DNA of 58,279 nt, from the NCBI GenBank assembly GCA_035347995.1, contig DAOPQD010000011.1, positions 1 to 58,279 of the forward strand, in the 5' to 3' direction. The first letter of the stretch is position 1; every line of letters begins with the position of its first letter. The notes below the pieces were generated by a model. That model saw only the letters and a program-made list of their open reading frames with translations. It made no database searches and had not been told where the DNA came from. Position numbers and translations under genes: made by a program. This DNA comes from JAAZNO01 sp012798275. GTDB lineage: Bacteria > Chloroflexota > Anaerolineae > B4-G1 > SLSP01. Positions 16,143 through 24,746 of the stretch are shown in pieces.

Positions 16143-19100
16143 CCAGAGCCTTCTGCAGTTCGATGTAATGGGAGATGACGCGTGGCTTGATCCAGTCCTC
16201 CATCTTGAGCGGCTGTTGCCAGGTCGCCGGTTCGCCGCCGGCATAGCGCTTCGACCAATCAATCAGATAGCTCTCTGGCAAGACGTTCAGCCGCAGACTG
16301 CCAAAGCCCAGGTAGCGATGGTGCCCGATCTTGTGCGCCAGACCCGGCTCCAGAGCGATGCTCCAGATCAGCCGTTGCAGTTCGATGTCTTCCAGGTTCC
16401 AGAAGCGCACGGTGAATCGGGCGCGGGCGCCGGGCAGGATGGCGCGGAAGTAGCTGGCCTGGGCGGTATCCGGCGCAAAACTCTCCAGGGGCCTGGCGAT
16501 GGGCGCCAGGGGCGCATGCCGGAACAACCGCCAGCTAGCGGCAATTTGATGCCGGGGTACGTTTCGCTCTTTCTCGTAGAGCCAGGTCTTCTCGGCCGGA
16601 GCATACAGCCAGCCGGTGTAGGGATAGGGGACTTTGTACCAGCTGAGCTGGGGATCAGGCTCGAAAATCCCAAAGCCGACGGTCACACGTCCCATGAGGG
16701 CCTGGTTGGTGCCCTTGCCTACCCAGCCGAAAAGCGCATCCGCCGGGTTGAGTTGGGTGATATGGCCGCTTTCCTTCGTTGAATCGCTGACAATCGCGTA
16801 GAGGTGGCGGATCATGCCGCGCAGGCTCTTGGCGGGCAGCGCGTAGCGTCGGGTCTCCTCCCGCTGGGCAGCCTCTGGCGGCGACATGGAGAAGAAATCC
16901 CAGCCCGCTACCGGCCCGTCGGGAAGGCTCACCGATTGGGAGGGCTCGCCGCTTTCGCGGATGTGGAGTGGCGTCAGTACCTCGGCCTCGACGGTGAGCA
17001 TCCCACAGTTCCCGCCAAAGGCGCGGTGCGAGATGTAGCCCTCTTGCGCTGTCGGCGGTACCTGGATGGAACGCTGCAGGGTGAGGGCCTTGCGGGGAGT
17101 CAGCGCGGCGACCGCCTCCTCGCCCTTCATCTGCAAGCTCTGCCATGCATCCTCTGTCGTGAGCGGGTGATCGCCAAACAGCGTGCGGCTGACGCCTTCC
17201 ACGCTGCCGGTCAACCAGTGCAGGGCCTCTATCCGCGCTTTGACCCAGCCGAAGCCGCTGGTTTTCTCCCCCCCGATCACAATGTCCCCGTCCTGGAAGT
17301 CCTGGAGCAGGTGGAAGAACACCTGGAGGGCGGGCACGTCCTCCAGGCGCAAATCCTGTAAATCCAGGCGCAGGTGGAACTTGAGAGCCTCGCCGTAAGC
17401 GAAGAGGTAATCGGACTTGGCCGTCTCGATCGGCTGGCCCGTCGCGGGATTCATGCGCACGCCGTCCATCGAGCACCAGGCTTTCTCCGGGTCGAGCGGA
17501 TCGGTCAGGTACGCATCGGAGAAATAGATCAGCCCGGTCTGTCCTTGCCGACCGAACAGTCGGTCGAGGGTGCTTTCGATCCGTCCCGAATCGCTTTCGA
17601 GGGTTTTGAGGATCTGAGAGGCGCGGCGGCGGAAGGCGCCCTTGAGGGAGCTGCCCGGAATATAAACTTCCCAGGCGCCCTCGCTGCGATTGGAAGGCGA
17701 CCAGGTCAGCATCCGCATGAAAATGGTGTCGTAGGGCTTGCCGTATTTGCGCGCTACTTCACGGTTAAAAGGGCCGCCGCTGCGGAAATCCACATGATAG
17801 GGCTGCGAGAGTTCCTGCCGCGCTTTGTTGCGGTAGCTGCGCAAGAAGGCGATGAAGTTGCGATCGTTGACGATGCTCTTGCGCAGATTGCGCGGGTCCG
17901 TCAGATGGCGATAGCGCACCCGGCGATGTTCCTCTTTGAAGGTCTGCCATGCCTGGGTGCTCACACCTTGCGGCGGCGTGCGGCTTTCCCAATCGGCCTC
18001 GCGGATTTTGCCTTCCAACAGCAGCATTTTGATGGCGAGATGCGCCTCACGGCTGGCAATTTCGGCGTCAATCCAGGCGTCGCTTTGCAGGAGGTTGATT
18101 TGTTGATCCACTTGCTGGTGCAGGCGCGGCATGATGGCTGCACAGGCCGGTTTGAGCAGCGCGACCAAAGCGGCTTCATCCCCCAATGCCGGCGTGATGC
18201 GGGCCTCCAGCGCGGGATCGAGGCCCAGATCTTCGGTGAGGGTGGCCCAGATTTCTGCCGGCAGCGCGTAGCGCGTCTCACGTCGTGACTCCAGCACTTT
18301 GACCAGTCGCCCGGCCATGTTGGCTTTATTCCCTAACGCCTCCACAAAGGCGGCTTCGGCAGCCGCCTGGCTGGGGAAGGGCTGCTCGCAGAGGGGGGTC
18401 ACCGCGTCAATGACCGCCTTGGAGAGCGCATACTTGCCCTTGGCGAGCTTGTCGAGCGCGTTCTTCGTCAAGACCCAGGTCTCGATTTCACCGCTGCCCT
18501 GGCTTTGCAGCCAGATGGCAAGAGCGCGCGGCAAAAACTCATCCAGCTGGCGCTTCCAATCCTCCGCGTTGAGGATGGGGCCGCTCAGCACGCTTTCCAG
18601 CCGTTGGCGCACTTCCTCGGGCAAATCGCGCATCGCCGCGATCAGCAACCGCCCTTCGATGGCGGCAAACGAGGGCACCTCGGGGTCTACTTTGCCCCAG
18701 TTCCAGCCCACCAGAACCGGATTGGTCGCGTCAAAGCTGAGCTCGATGGACAGGTGATTGGCCTCCGGCTGAAGGGCGGGCGGTGTTTTGGGAGCGGGCA
18801 GAGGGGTTTCCAGCTCCAGGCGGAGGCGTCCCAGGCCCTTGCTCTTGCCCGCGCCGAACCAGAAGCGCCCCGCTTGCAGCTCTTGCAGCAAGTAATAGAG
18901 TTGCGCCGCATGTTGACCTTTGGCGAGCATGGCATCGTCCACGAATAACTGGAGGTCAAAGACCGCGTTGCGGAAGACGGTTTCCATTTTGTAATTGGCG
19001 TTGGCTTCAGAGGCCCAGCGGTCCTCGTCGAGTTTCAGTCCCATCCGCATGTCGAAGAAGCGTTCGCGGGTGTAGGTGGCCTTGTCGAGCTCACACGTCA

Positions 19101-19350
19101 CCTGCGTGATGAGGTTGTTGGGCATGTTGCTGGCATACAGGCGGCGCCAGAGCCGGTTGAGCAGGCCGATGTTGCGTCCATCTGCCGTCCCGCCGATGAA
19201 GGCATCCATCAGGGACTGCGCTGTCCCGCCGATTTCGCCGGCCAGCGAAACCAGCCGTTGGGTCCCATCGCCGTCGCGGGTGAAGAGGGTTTTGCGGGCG
19301 TTGCCCCGGTAGATGGGAGATTCGGCAATCAAACGACCTTTGATCAACAT
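16126..19350 (-). CDS. Giant RAMP protein with three Cas7-like domains
   Basis: A 1074-aa fusion. Domain 1 (about residues 1-185) ends in the glycine-rich loop FWFGAGKSKGLGRLRLE. A long, mostly helical region follows (about 195-510). Domain 2 (about 515-735) has the Cas7 signature YIPGSSLKGAFRR near 565, a conserved-type MDGVRMNPATG with Asp629, and the loop IVIGGEKTSGFGWVKARI near 695. Domain 3 (about 765-1025) has LPAKSLRGMIRHLY near 845 and GHHRYLGFGSLRLNV near 1015, resembling the TIGR03986 RAMP group. Several fused Cas7 domains and no Cas10 recall type III-E Cas7-11 and III-D fusions, but the size and neighbours differ. The start has a strong AAGGAGGT. Confidence 0.8.
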   Translation of the reverse strand: MLIKGRLIAESPIYRGNARKTLFTRDGDGTQRLVSLAGEIGGTAQSLMDAFIGGTADGRNIGLLNRLWRRLYASNMPNNLITQVTCELDKATYTRERFFDMRMGLKLDEDRWASEANANYKMETVFRNAVFDLQLFVDDAMLAKGQHAAQLYYLLQELQAGRFWFGAGKSKGLGRLRLELETPLPAPKTPPALQPEANHLSIELSFDATNPVLVGWNWGKVDPEVPSFAAIEGRLLIAAMRDLPEEVRQRLESVLSGPILNAEDWKRQLDEFLPRALAIWLQSQGSGEIETWVLTKNALDKLAKGKYALSKAVIDAVTPLCEQPFPSQAAAEAAFVEALGNKANMAGRLVKVLESRRETRYALPAEIWATLTEDLGLDPALEARITPALGDEAALVALLKPACAAIMPRLHQQVDQQINLLQSDAWIDAEIASREAHLAIKMLLLEGKIREADWESRTPPQGVSTQAWQTFKEEHRRVRYRHLTDPRNLRKSIVNDRNFIAFLRSYRNKARQELSQPYHVDFRSGGPFNREVARKYGKPYDTIFMRMLTWSPSNRSEGAWEVYIPGSSLKGAFRRRASQILKTLESDSGRIESTLDRLFGRQGQTGLIYFSDAYLTDPLDPEKAWCSMDGVRMNPATGQPIETAKSDYLFAYGEALKFHLRLDLQDLRLEDVPALQVFFHLLQDFQDGDIVIGGEKTSGFGWVKARIEALHWLTGSVEGVSRTLFGDHPLTTEDAWQSLQMKGEEAVAALTPRKALTLQRSIQVPPTAQEGYISHRAFGGNCGMLTVEAEVLTPLHIRESGEPSQSVSLPDGPVAGWDFFSMSPPEAAQREETRRYALPAKSLRGMIRHLYAIVSDSTKESGHITQLNPADALFGWVGKGTNQALMGRVTVGFGIFEPDPQLSWYKVPYPYTGWLYAPAEKTWLYEKERNVPRHQIAASWRLFRHAPLAPIARPLESFAPDTAQASYFRAILPGARARFTVRFWNLEDIELQRLIWSIALEPGLAHKIGHHRYLGFGSLRLNVLPESYLIDWSKRYAGGEPATWQQPLKMEDWIKPRVISHYIELQKALDAGAL

Positions 19351-19394
19351 CGGATACCTCCTTGAATGACAGATAATTGAACAGCGGTAGCGCT

Positions 19395-19423
19395 ATTATA
19401 ACGGAAACTGTCAAGATGCACAA
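19395..19423 (-). promoter_or_regulatory. Promoter of the RAMP operon
   Basis: On the minus strand, TTGTGC (19418-19423), a 17-bp spacer and a perfect TATAAT (19395-19400) lie about 45 bases upstream of the giant RAMP start. The -35 directly adjoins a heptad-phased repeat (19426-19510). Confidence 0.65.
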
Positions 19424-19425
19424 AT

Positions 19426-19510
19426 CCTTCCGAAAATAGCAATCAGGCAGCCGTGAGTAGAGAGCCGCCGCAGCCTCTGCTCACGGCAGCCTGCTCACGC
19501 CTCACATTCC
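19426..19510 (-). repeat. Heptad-phased leader repeat, copy C
   Basis: Read on the minus strand: GTGAGGC, GTGAGCA, GGCTGCC, GTGAGCA, GAGGCTG, CGGCGGC, TCTCTAC, TCACGGC, then TGCCTGA and TTGCTATTTTCGGAAGG. It shares its order of words with the copies at 8841-8941 and 39061-39143. Here it ends about 75 bases before a start codon rather than at the ribosome site. Confidence 0.65.
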
Positions 19511-19533
19511 GGTAAAGTGCGCCCCCAACTCGC

Positions 19534-19560
19534 TTGCATTTGGCGCAATCCGTGTATAAT
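19534..19560 (+). promoter_or_regulatory. Promoter of the ArsR-like regulator
   Basis: TTGCAT (19534-19539) and TATAAT (19555-19560) with a short 15-bp spacer. The imperfect dyad ATTAAATAT/TGTTTCAAT directly downstream could be an autoregulatory operator. Confidence 0.5.
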
Positions 19561-19597
19561 TAAATATAGACATGTTTCAATCCATGCACGGCCTCAC

Positions 19598-19927
19598 ATG
19601 ACAATACTTACCGAAGAAGAAGCCATCCTGTTGCACCGCTACATTTGCGAAGGTGTGGGCGATCCCAAACGACTGCGCTTGCTGTATCTCGTCGCCGAGC
19701 AGCCTCGGAATGTCTCCGAGCTCACCGAGATGTTGGGCGTCTCCCAGCCGACCGTCTCACATCACCTGCGCATTCTGCGTGACCGGGGCCTGGTCGAGGC
19801 GCGGAAGGAGGGAACAACGGTCTATTATTTCCTGAGTAATCCTCGTATTTTGGAAGCTCTGGACATGATGCGCGCTATCGTCGCCCAGTTTCTGGCGGAA
19901 GGGGCGCAAGTGCTGGGGAATGGGTAA
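19598..19927 (+). CDS. ArsR-family winged-helix regulator
   Basis: A 109-aa HTH protein. DPKRLRLLYLVAEQPRNVSEL is followed by the recognition helix GVSQPTVSHHLRILRDRGLVEA and the wing KEGTTVYYFLS, the ArsR/SmtB pattern. The metal-binding ELCVCDL-type motif in helix 3 is absent, so the signal is probably not a thiol-bound metal. It is divergent from the RAMP operon and sits 72 bases before the FAD/Fe-S oxidoreductase, which it may control. The ATG at 19598 is chosen because homology begins there; no strong ribosome site is seen. Confidence 0.85.
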   Translation: MTILTEEEAILLHRYICEGVGDPKRLRLLYLVAEQPRNVSELTEMLGVSQPTVSHHLRILRDRGLVEARKEGTTVYYFLSNPRILEALDMMRAIVAQFLAEGAQVLGNG

Positions 19928-19956
19928 GGGGTGAGGGGTAACGGATCATATCCGCC

Positions 19957-19988
19957 TTTTCGCTTGATCGCTTTCTCGCTGATTCTAT
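19957..19988 (+). repeat. Octamer-phased leader tract before the FAD/Fe-S gene
   Basis: TTTTCGCT, TGATCGCT, TTCTCGCT and GATTCTAT follow in register, then the ribosome site TGGAGGG. The same octamer type occurs at 57941-57980 before another start codon. Confidence 0.6.
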
Positions 19989-19999
19989 TGGAGGGCACA

Positions 20000-22900
20000 A
20001 TGGCTAAATTGTCTGAAGCGCAAACAACCTGGCTGGAAGGTGTTTTTGGCGAGCGGATGACCACTCGCCCGGTGGAGCGCAAGCTCTACAGCCACGATGT
20101 GGGTGAGATGCCGGGCTTGATCAAACCGCTTATTGGGACGCCGCTGGCCGATGCGGTGGTGCAGCCGGCCTCTGAGGCGGAGCTCGTGGCGCTGGTGCAG
20201 TGGGCGGCGCGGGAAGGCATCCCTCTCGTCCCCCGTGGCAAGGCGACCTCCGGCTACGGCGGCGTGCTGCCCGTGAAGGGCGGCATTGTGGTGGATTTTT
20301 TCCGGATGGATAAGCTCCTCGCGGTAGATGCCGCAGCGCAGACGGCCACCCTCGAGGCGGGCATGGTCTGGGAGAAAGCCGACCGTGAACTCCAGAAGCG
20401 CGGTTTCACGTTGCGCACGTACCCCAGTAGCTACCCCTCTTCGACGGCAGGCGGCTGGCTGGCGCAGGGCGGCGCCGGCTTTGGCAGCTTTGAGGCGGGC
20501 TGGTTCCGCGATAACGTTGTGAACGCGCGCGTGATCCTCGGCGATGGCTCGCTGGGCCTCTTCGAGGGCGCCGACCTGGATCTGATCTCCGAGGCCGAGG
20601 GCATCACCGGCTTCATCACGCAGCTGACCATCAAGGTCATGCCCGCTGTGCCGCTGGAACTCCTCTCCCTGAGCTGCGCCGAGGCCCACAGTCTGCAATA
20701 TCTGCTCGAAGGCCTTATCGCTGCCGATCTGCCGATTTGGTCCATGCACTTCATCAATCCGCAAATGGCAAAACTGAAGAACCAGGCCCCCTTGCAGACG
20801 CATCAAGGGCATCCTACCGAGCCGCGCGTGTTGTTGCCGGAGGCATATATCGTGACCCTGGCCTTTCGGGAGCAAGATGCCCCGGATGTGCGCTCCGCCG
20901 TCGCCGCGCGGATGAAGAGCGAGCAATGCACAGCGGAGCTGCTCAGCGATGAGATCGCGCAGCACGAGTGGGCGCAGCGCTTCCGCATTATGATGGTGAA
21001 GCGCCTGGGGCCGAGCCTGGTGCCTGCCGAGGTCGTTTTGCCCCTCAGCGGCCTGGGAGCGGCGCTCTCTGAAATCGAACAAAAAGTGGGCCAGCCGGTG
21101 GTCAAGGAAGGCATGATGGTGCGCCATGGCCACAATCCCCAGGGTGAGCCGGAGATCGTCATCCTGGGCTTTATCCCCGCCGACCAGCGCAAGTTCACCT
21201 ACAATTTCATCTTCCCGCTCTCGCTGAGCATTGCCCGCATCGCCGAAAAATACGGCGGACGCCCCTACGCCACGGGCCTGTATTACGCCAGGATGGGGGA
21301 TAAGATCCTCGGGGCGGAGCGGGTGCGGTTGCTCAAGGCGTTCAAGCGCCAAGCGGACCCCGCCGGCATCCTCAATCCCGGCAAGGTGCTGGGCAATGCG
21401 CTCATCAGCAACGCGCTGATTGCCGCTAACGCTTTCGAGCCGCTGTTGCGGCCCTTCGGCAACGCGGTGATCAGCGAGGTGGGCGAGAAAATGCCCGATC
21501 AACCCGTCAAAGGCATCCCCCCTGATGTGGCCTGGTACGCCTACGCCTGCTCGCAGTGCGGCTATTGCGTGCAGGAATGCGATCAATACTATGGGCGCGG
21601 TTGGGAGAGTCAGAGTCCGCGCGGCAAGTGGTACTGGCTGCGCGAGTACATGGAGGGCCGCGAGAAGTGGGATCAGTTCATGGTGGATACCTTCCTGGTG
21701 TGCACCACCTGCGAGCTCTGTAACCTGCGCTGCTCGGCGAATCTGCCCATCGAGCCGTCGTGGATGAAGCTGCGCGGGCAGCTGGTCCAAGACGAGGGGC
21801 ACATGACAATCCCGCCCTTCGAGATGATGGCGGCGGCGCTCACCGGTCAGGGCAACATCTGGGCCGGCTATCGCAAGGATCGCGACGCCTGGTTCCCGGA
21901 GGATCTGCAAGAGAAGCACGGCGTGGGCAAGAAGGCCCCGGCCGTGTACTTCGCGGGCTGCACCGCGAGCTACGTGGAACACGACATCAGCATCGCCAGT
22001 GTGCGCTTGCTGGATGAGGCTGGCGTAGACTTCACGTATGTGGGCAAGAAAGAAAACTGCTGCGGCGCGCCCATGCTGATGTCGGGGAAGTGGGAGATCT
22101 TTGCCGAGACTATGCGGAAGAACATCGCCGCGGTGGAGGCTGCCGGGGCGGACACGGTGATCACCTCTTGCCCGGCCTGTAGCATGATGTGGCGACACGT
22201 GTATCCAGAGTGGGCGAAGAAGCTGGGCATTCCCTTCAACATCACGGCCCGGCACTACAGCGAGGTCGTGGCGGAGAAGATCGCGGCGGGGGAGTTCGCC
22301 TTCCCCGAAGCCGCGCTGCCGGAGGGCGACGGCGAGCCGGTGACCGTCACCTGGCACGATTCCTGCCACATGGGGCGCGTCTCGCACGTCTACGAGGAGC
22401 CGCGGACGTTAATTCAGGCCATCCCCGGCGTGAAATACGTCGAGATGGAGTACAACCGTGACAACGCGCACTGCTGCGGCAGCGTGCTCACGCTCATCAA
22501 AGAGCCGCCGGTTGCCGTGGTGGTAGGTCAGCATCGCCTGGACGAGGCCGTCGAGGCGGGCGCGCAGAAGGTGCTGGCAGCGTGTCCTTGCTGCGAGTTC
22601 CAGTTCCGCGTGACACGTCAAAAGACCCAGGCGCCCGTGGAGATCGAGGACCTGGCGCGCTTCTGCGCGGAGCGATTGGGTTACACCGACCTGCCCGATC
22701 CGCACCCCGAAGTCCAGGCGCAGTGGGCCGTCTTCGAGGCCATGATCGCCTTGATGTCGCCGCAGGGCTTCGCCGATGTGATGGGGACGATGTGGCCGGA
22801 GCTGGTAGACGCGATGCCTTTTGGCATGGGCAAGATGATGCGGGCGCTGGGCAAAGTTCCCGGCGCGCTCGCGGCGATGAGACCGCTCTTCCCGGTGCTC

Positions 22901-23107
22901 TTCCCTAAAATGATGCCCATGATGATGCCCAAGGTGATGGACACCATGCTGGCGCGGGTGGCGGAGCGGATTCCCATGCCGGATTATATGGCTGAGCAGA
23001 TGCCCCAGCTCATGCCGCAGGTCATGGACAATCTCATGCCGCACATGATTGGGGATGTGGTGCCGCTGGTCACCGATCCGCTGATCGCGTATCTGAAAGA
23101 GGCGTGA
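20000..23107 (+). CDS. Fused FAD-linked oxidase and Fe-S (CCG-domain) oxidoreductase
   Basis: A 1035-aa GlcD-GlcF/D-lactate-dehydrogenase-like fusion. The N-terminal part is an FAD_binding_4 (VAO-type) domain, with PRGKATSGYGG near residue 80 and YPSSTAGGWLAQGGAG near 150, then an FAD-oxidase C domain. In the middle are two Fe-S cysteine clusters (CSQCGYCVQEC near 516 and CTTCELCNLRC near 570). Two CCG domains follow (FAGCTASY with NCCGAPM, then DSCHMGRVS with HCCGSV). The last 110 residues form an unusual methionine-rich tail. It probably oxidises a 2-hydroxy acid and passes electrons to quinone or another Fe-S partner; the substrate is unknown. GGAGGG precedes the ATG. Confidence 0.85.
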   Translation: MAKLSEAQTTWLEGVFGERMTTRPVERKLYSHDVGEMPGLIKPLIGTPLADAVVQPASEAELVALVQWAAREGIPLVPRGKATSGYGGVLPVKGGIVVDFFRMDKLLAVDAAAQTATLEAGMVWEKADRELQKRGFTLRTYPSSYPSSTAGGWLAQGGAGFGSFEAGWFRDNVVNARVILGDGSLGLFEGADLDLISEAEGITGFITQLTIKVMPAVPLELLSLSCAEAHSLQYLLEGLIAADLPIWSMHFINPQMAKLKNQAPLQTHQGHPTEPRVLLPEAYIVTLAFREQDAPDVRSAVAARMKSEQCTAELLSDEIAQHEWAQRFRIMMVKRLGPSLVPAEVVLPLSGLGAALSEIEQKVGQPVVKEGMMVRHGHNPQGEPEIVILGFIPADQRKFTYNFIFPLSLSIARIAEKYGGRPYATGLYYARMGDKILGAERVRLLKAFKRQADPAGILNPGKVLGNALISNALIAANAFEPLLRPFGNAVISEVGEKMPDQPVKGIPPDVAWYAYACSQCGYCVQECDQYYGRGWESQSPRGKWYWLREYMEGREKWDQFMVDTFLVCTTCELCNLRCSANLPIEPSWMKLRGQLVQDEGHMTIPPFEMMAAALTGQGNIWAGYRKDRDAWFPEDLQEKHGVGKKAPAVYFAGCTASYVEHDISIASVRLLDEAGVDFTYVGKKENCCGAPMLMSGKWEIFAETMRKNIAAVEAAGADTVITSCPACSMMWRHVYPEWAKKLGIPFNITARHYSEVVAEKIAAGEFAFPEAALPEGDGEPVTVTWHDSCHMGRVSHVYEEPRTLIQAIPGVKYVEMEYNRDNAHCCGSVLTLIKEPPVAVVVGQHRLDEAVEAGAQKVLAACPCCEFQFRVTRQKTQAPVEIEDLARFCAERLGYTDLPDPHPEVQAQWAVFEAMIALMSPQGFADVMGTMWPELVDAMPFGMGKMMRALGKVPGALAAMRPLFPVLFPKMMPMMMPKVMDTMLARVAERIPMPDYMAEQMPQLMPQVMDNLMPHMIGDVVPLVTDPLIAYLKEA

Positions 23108-23127
23108 TGCGTAGAGCGTGATGCCTG

Positions 23128-23168
23128 ACCGGCCCGCTGGTGAGTATTAACCGGCGGGCCGGTTTTTA
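23128..23168 (+). terminator. Intrinsic terminator after the FAD/Fe-S gene
   Basis: The 10-bp arms ACCGGCCCGC (23128-23137) and GCGGGCCGGT (23154-23163) are followed by a run of five T. Confidence 0.85.
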
Positions 23169-23240
23169 TGGTAACTGTTCAGCCTGGCTCAAGTAGCCAG
23201 GCTGCAATGGATGAATCTTTGCAATCCGTAGCTTTCAGAG
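23169..23240. repeat. Degenerate third relative of the palindromic repeat
   Basis: The words GGTAACTGTTCAGCC and ATGGATGAATCTTTG ... GTAGCTTTC match parts of the 42400-42655 region at lower identity. It contains a perfect hairpin, CAGCCTGGCT (23180-23189) with AGCCAGGCTG (23195-23204). Confidence 0.55.
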
Positions 23241-23287
23241 TTTTCGTCCCCCCGCCGGTGTGCCGCATGAGAGGCGCCTCACCGCAA

Positions 23288-23316
23288 TGGTCAACTTGCC
23301 TAATTTCGAGTATACT
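23288..23316 (+). promoter_or_regulatory. Promoter of the cytidylate-kinase-like gene
   Basis: TGGTCA (23288-23293), a 17-bp spacer and TATACT (23311-23316), about 70 bases before the start. Confidence 0.5.
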
Positions 23317-23387
23317 GAAAGCGAAGATCTTTCTCAAGCGTTGCGCCTGGCAGTTTCATGCACATGTATCAAAACAGGAGGAGAGCG

Positions 23388-24047
23388 ATGGCAGTCATCA
23401 CGATTTCCCGGCAGTATGGCAGCGGCGGCGACGAAATCGCCAAGCGCCTGTGTGAGGTGTTGGGATACCAATACTTCGACAAGCAATTGATGCTTCAGGT
23501 CGCGGGGGAAGTAGGGCTTTCCGAGCACGAACTGGTGGATTTTTCGGAGGAGAATTACAAGGTGCGGGGCTTTTTCAACCGCCTGTTCGCGCCGCGCACC
23601 GTCGCGCAGGTCGAGAGCTGGACGACGGGCCCCACCGGGCAGCAAGAGCTCACGGTCTCCGCACTGAATGAGGTCACCTGCATTAACATGATCCAGAGCA
23701 CCATCCGCGCCGCCTACAAGCACGGCAACGTTGTCATCGTCGGGCGCGGGGGACAGGCGATCTTGCGGGACATGGCCGGCGTGCTCCACGTGCGCATCGA
23801 GGCGACCTTGGGCGCGCGGGTGATGCGGGTGCAGGCTCAGAAGGGAATCAGCATCAGCGAGGCCGAGGCATTCACCCGCAACAGCGATCAGAGCACGGCC
23901 GCCTATCTCAAAAACTTCTACGGCATTGATTGGGCCGATCCCCTGAATTACCATCTGGTGATCAACAGTGGGAAGTGGGGCATTGACGCCTCGGTGCAGA
24001 TCATCATCAACGCGCTCAGTCAGCTGCGCCCCGGCCTGGGGATTTAG
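23388..24047 (+). CDS. Cytidylate kinase-like P-loop protein (Cytidylate_kin_2)
   Basis: A 219-aa protein beginning with AVITISRQYGSGGDEIAKRL, the altered P-loop of the cytidylate-kinase-like family (PF13189). YQYFDKQLM and VVIVGRGGQAIL are also family features. The substrate of these proteins is not established; a nucleotide or other small-molecule kinase role is likely. AGGAGG lies before the ATG at 23388. The stop is one base before thyX, so both are in one operon, hinting at pyrimidine metabolism. Confidence 0.8.
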   Translation: MAVITISRQYGSGGDEIAKRLCEVLGYQYFDKQLMLQVAGEVGLSEHELVDFSEENYKVRGFFNRLFAPRTVAQVESWTTGPTGQQELTVSALNEVTCINMIQSTIRAAYKHGNVVIVGRGGQAILRDMAGVLHVRIEATLGARVMRVQAQKGISISEAEAFTRNSDQSTAAYLKNFYGIDWADPLNYHLVINSGKWGIDASVQIIINALSQLRPGLGI

Positions 24048-24048
24048 G

Positions 24049-24684
24049 ATGCGGGTCGAGCTGTTGGCGGTGACGCAGTACCTGCGGGGTGCCGGCACGC
24101 CGGAGGAGTTGATCGAGCACGCGGGGCGGGTGTGCTACCGGAGCGCATCTCGCGGCGATGCGGGGGCGTTCATCCGCGCGCGTTTGCGTGACGGCCACGA
24201 GAGCATCATCGAACATGCGGCGGCCACCTTCGAGCTCAGCGGGATCAGCCGGGCGTGCAGCCATCAGCTGGTGCGACATCGGCTCGCTTCGTACAGCCAG
24301 GAAAGCCAGCGCTACACGGCCATGGACGCGCCTGAGTGGGTGGTGCCAGAGGTCATCGCCGGCGATCCGGAGGCGAGCCGCATCTGGGAGGAGTTTGCGA
24401 CTCAGGTGCAGGAGGCCTATCGCGGCTTGCGGGAGCGCGGGGTACGCAAGGAGGACGCCCGGTTCGTATTGCCCAACGCCACGGCGACCCGCCTCGTGGT
24501 GACGATGAACTTTCGAGAATTGTTGCACTTTTTCCGGGTGCGCATCACCCCCGATGCGCAATGGGAAATTCGCAACGTGGCGGTGGAAATGCTCCAGTTG
24601 ATCGCTCCCCACAGCCCGGCGATTTTCGGTGCCCTCTTGGAGGAGCTCCGCGCCCGGTATCCGACGTTTTTCGCCGCAGCGTGA
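24049..24684 (+). CDS. thyX: Flavin-dependent thymidylate synthase ThyX
   Basis: A 211-aa FAD-dependent enzyme making dTMP from dUMP with methylene-tetrahydrofolate and NADPH. The diagnostic RHRxxSxxxxSxR is RHRLASYSQESQR near residue 78. EHAAATFELSGISRACSHQ upstream and MNFRELLHFFRVR downstream also match. The start directly follows the kinase-like gene stop, so coupling is expected. The length is typical. No thyA is present in the window. Confidence 0.95.
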   Translation: MRVELLAVTQYLRGAGTPEELIEHAGRVCYRSASRGDAGAFIRARLRDGHESIIEHAAATFELSGISRACSHQLVRHRLASYSQESQRYTAMDAPEWVVPEVIAGDPEASRIWEEFATQVQEAYRGLRERGVRKEDARFVLPNATATRLVVTMNFRELLHFFRVRITPDAQWEIRNVAVEMLQLIAPHSPAIFGALLEELRARYPTFFAAA

Positions 24685-24695
24685 GCCGGAAATGA

Positions 24696-24733
24696 CAGAC
24701 CACGGCCTGGCATCAGGGGCCGTGGTCTGCTTT
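24696..24733 (+). terminator. Hairpin terminator after thyX
   Basis: Perfect 12-bp arms CAGACCACGGCC (24696-24707) and GGCCGTGGTCTG (24718-24729) with a 10-base loop, followed by CTTTGT. It lies between convergent genes and may serve both strands. Confidence 0.75.
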
Positions 24734-24746
24734 GTCAGAAGTTCCC

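Noticed and set aside
16126..19350. Definite assignment as type III-E Cas7-11
   Set aside because: Only three Cas7-like domains are seen rather than four. The protein is shorter than known Cas7-11, and the III-E partners (TPR-CHAT, Csx30, Csx31) are absent.
19985..22387. 800-aa open frame on the minus strand
   Set aside because: Fully antisense to the FAD/Fe-S oxidoreductase, with His/Arg-rich composition typical of reverse-strand frames in GC-rich DNA.
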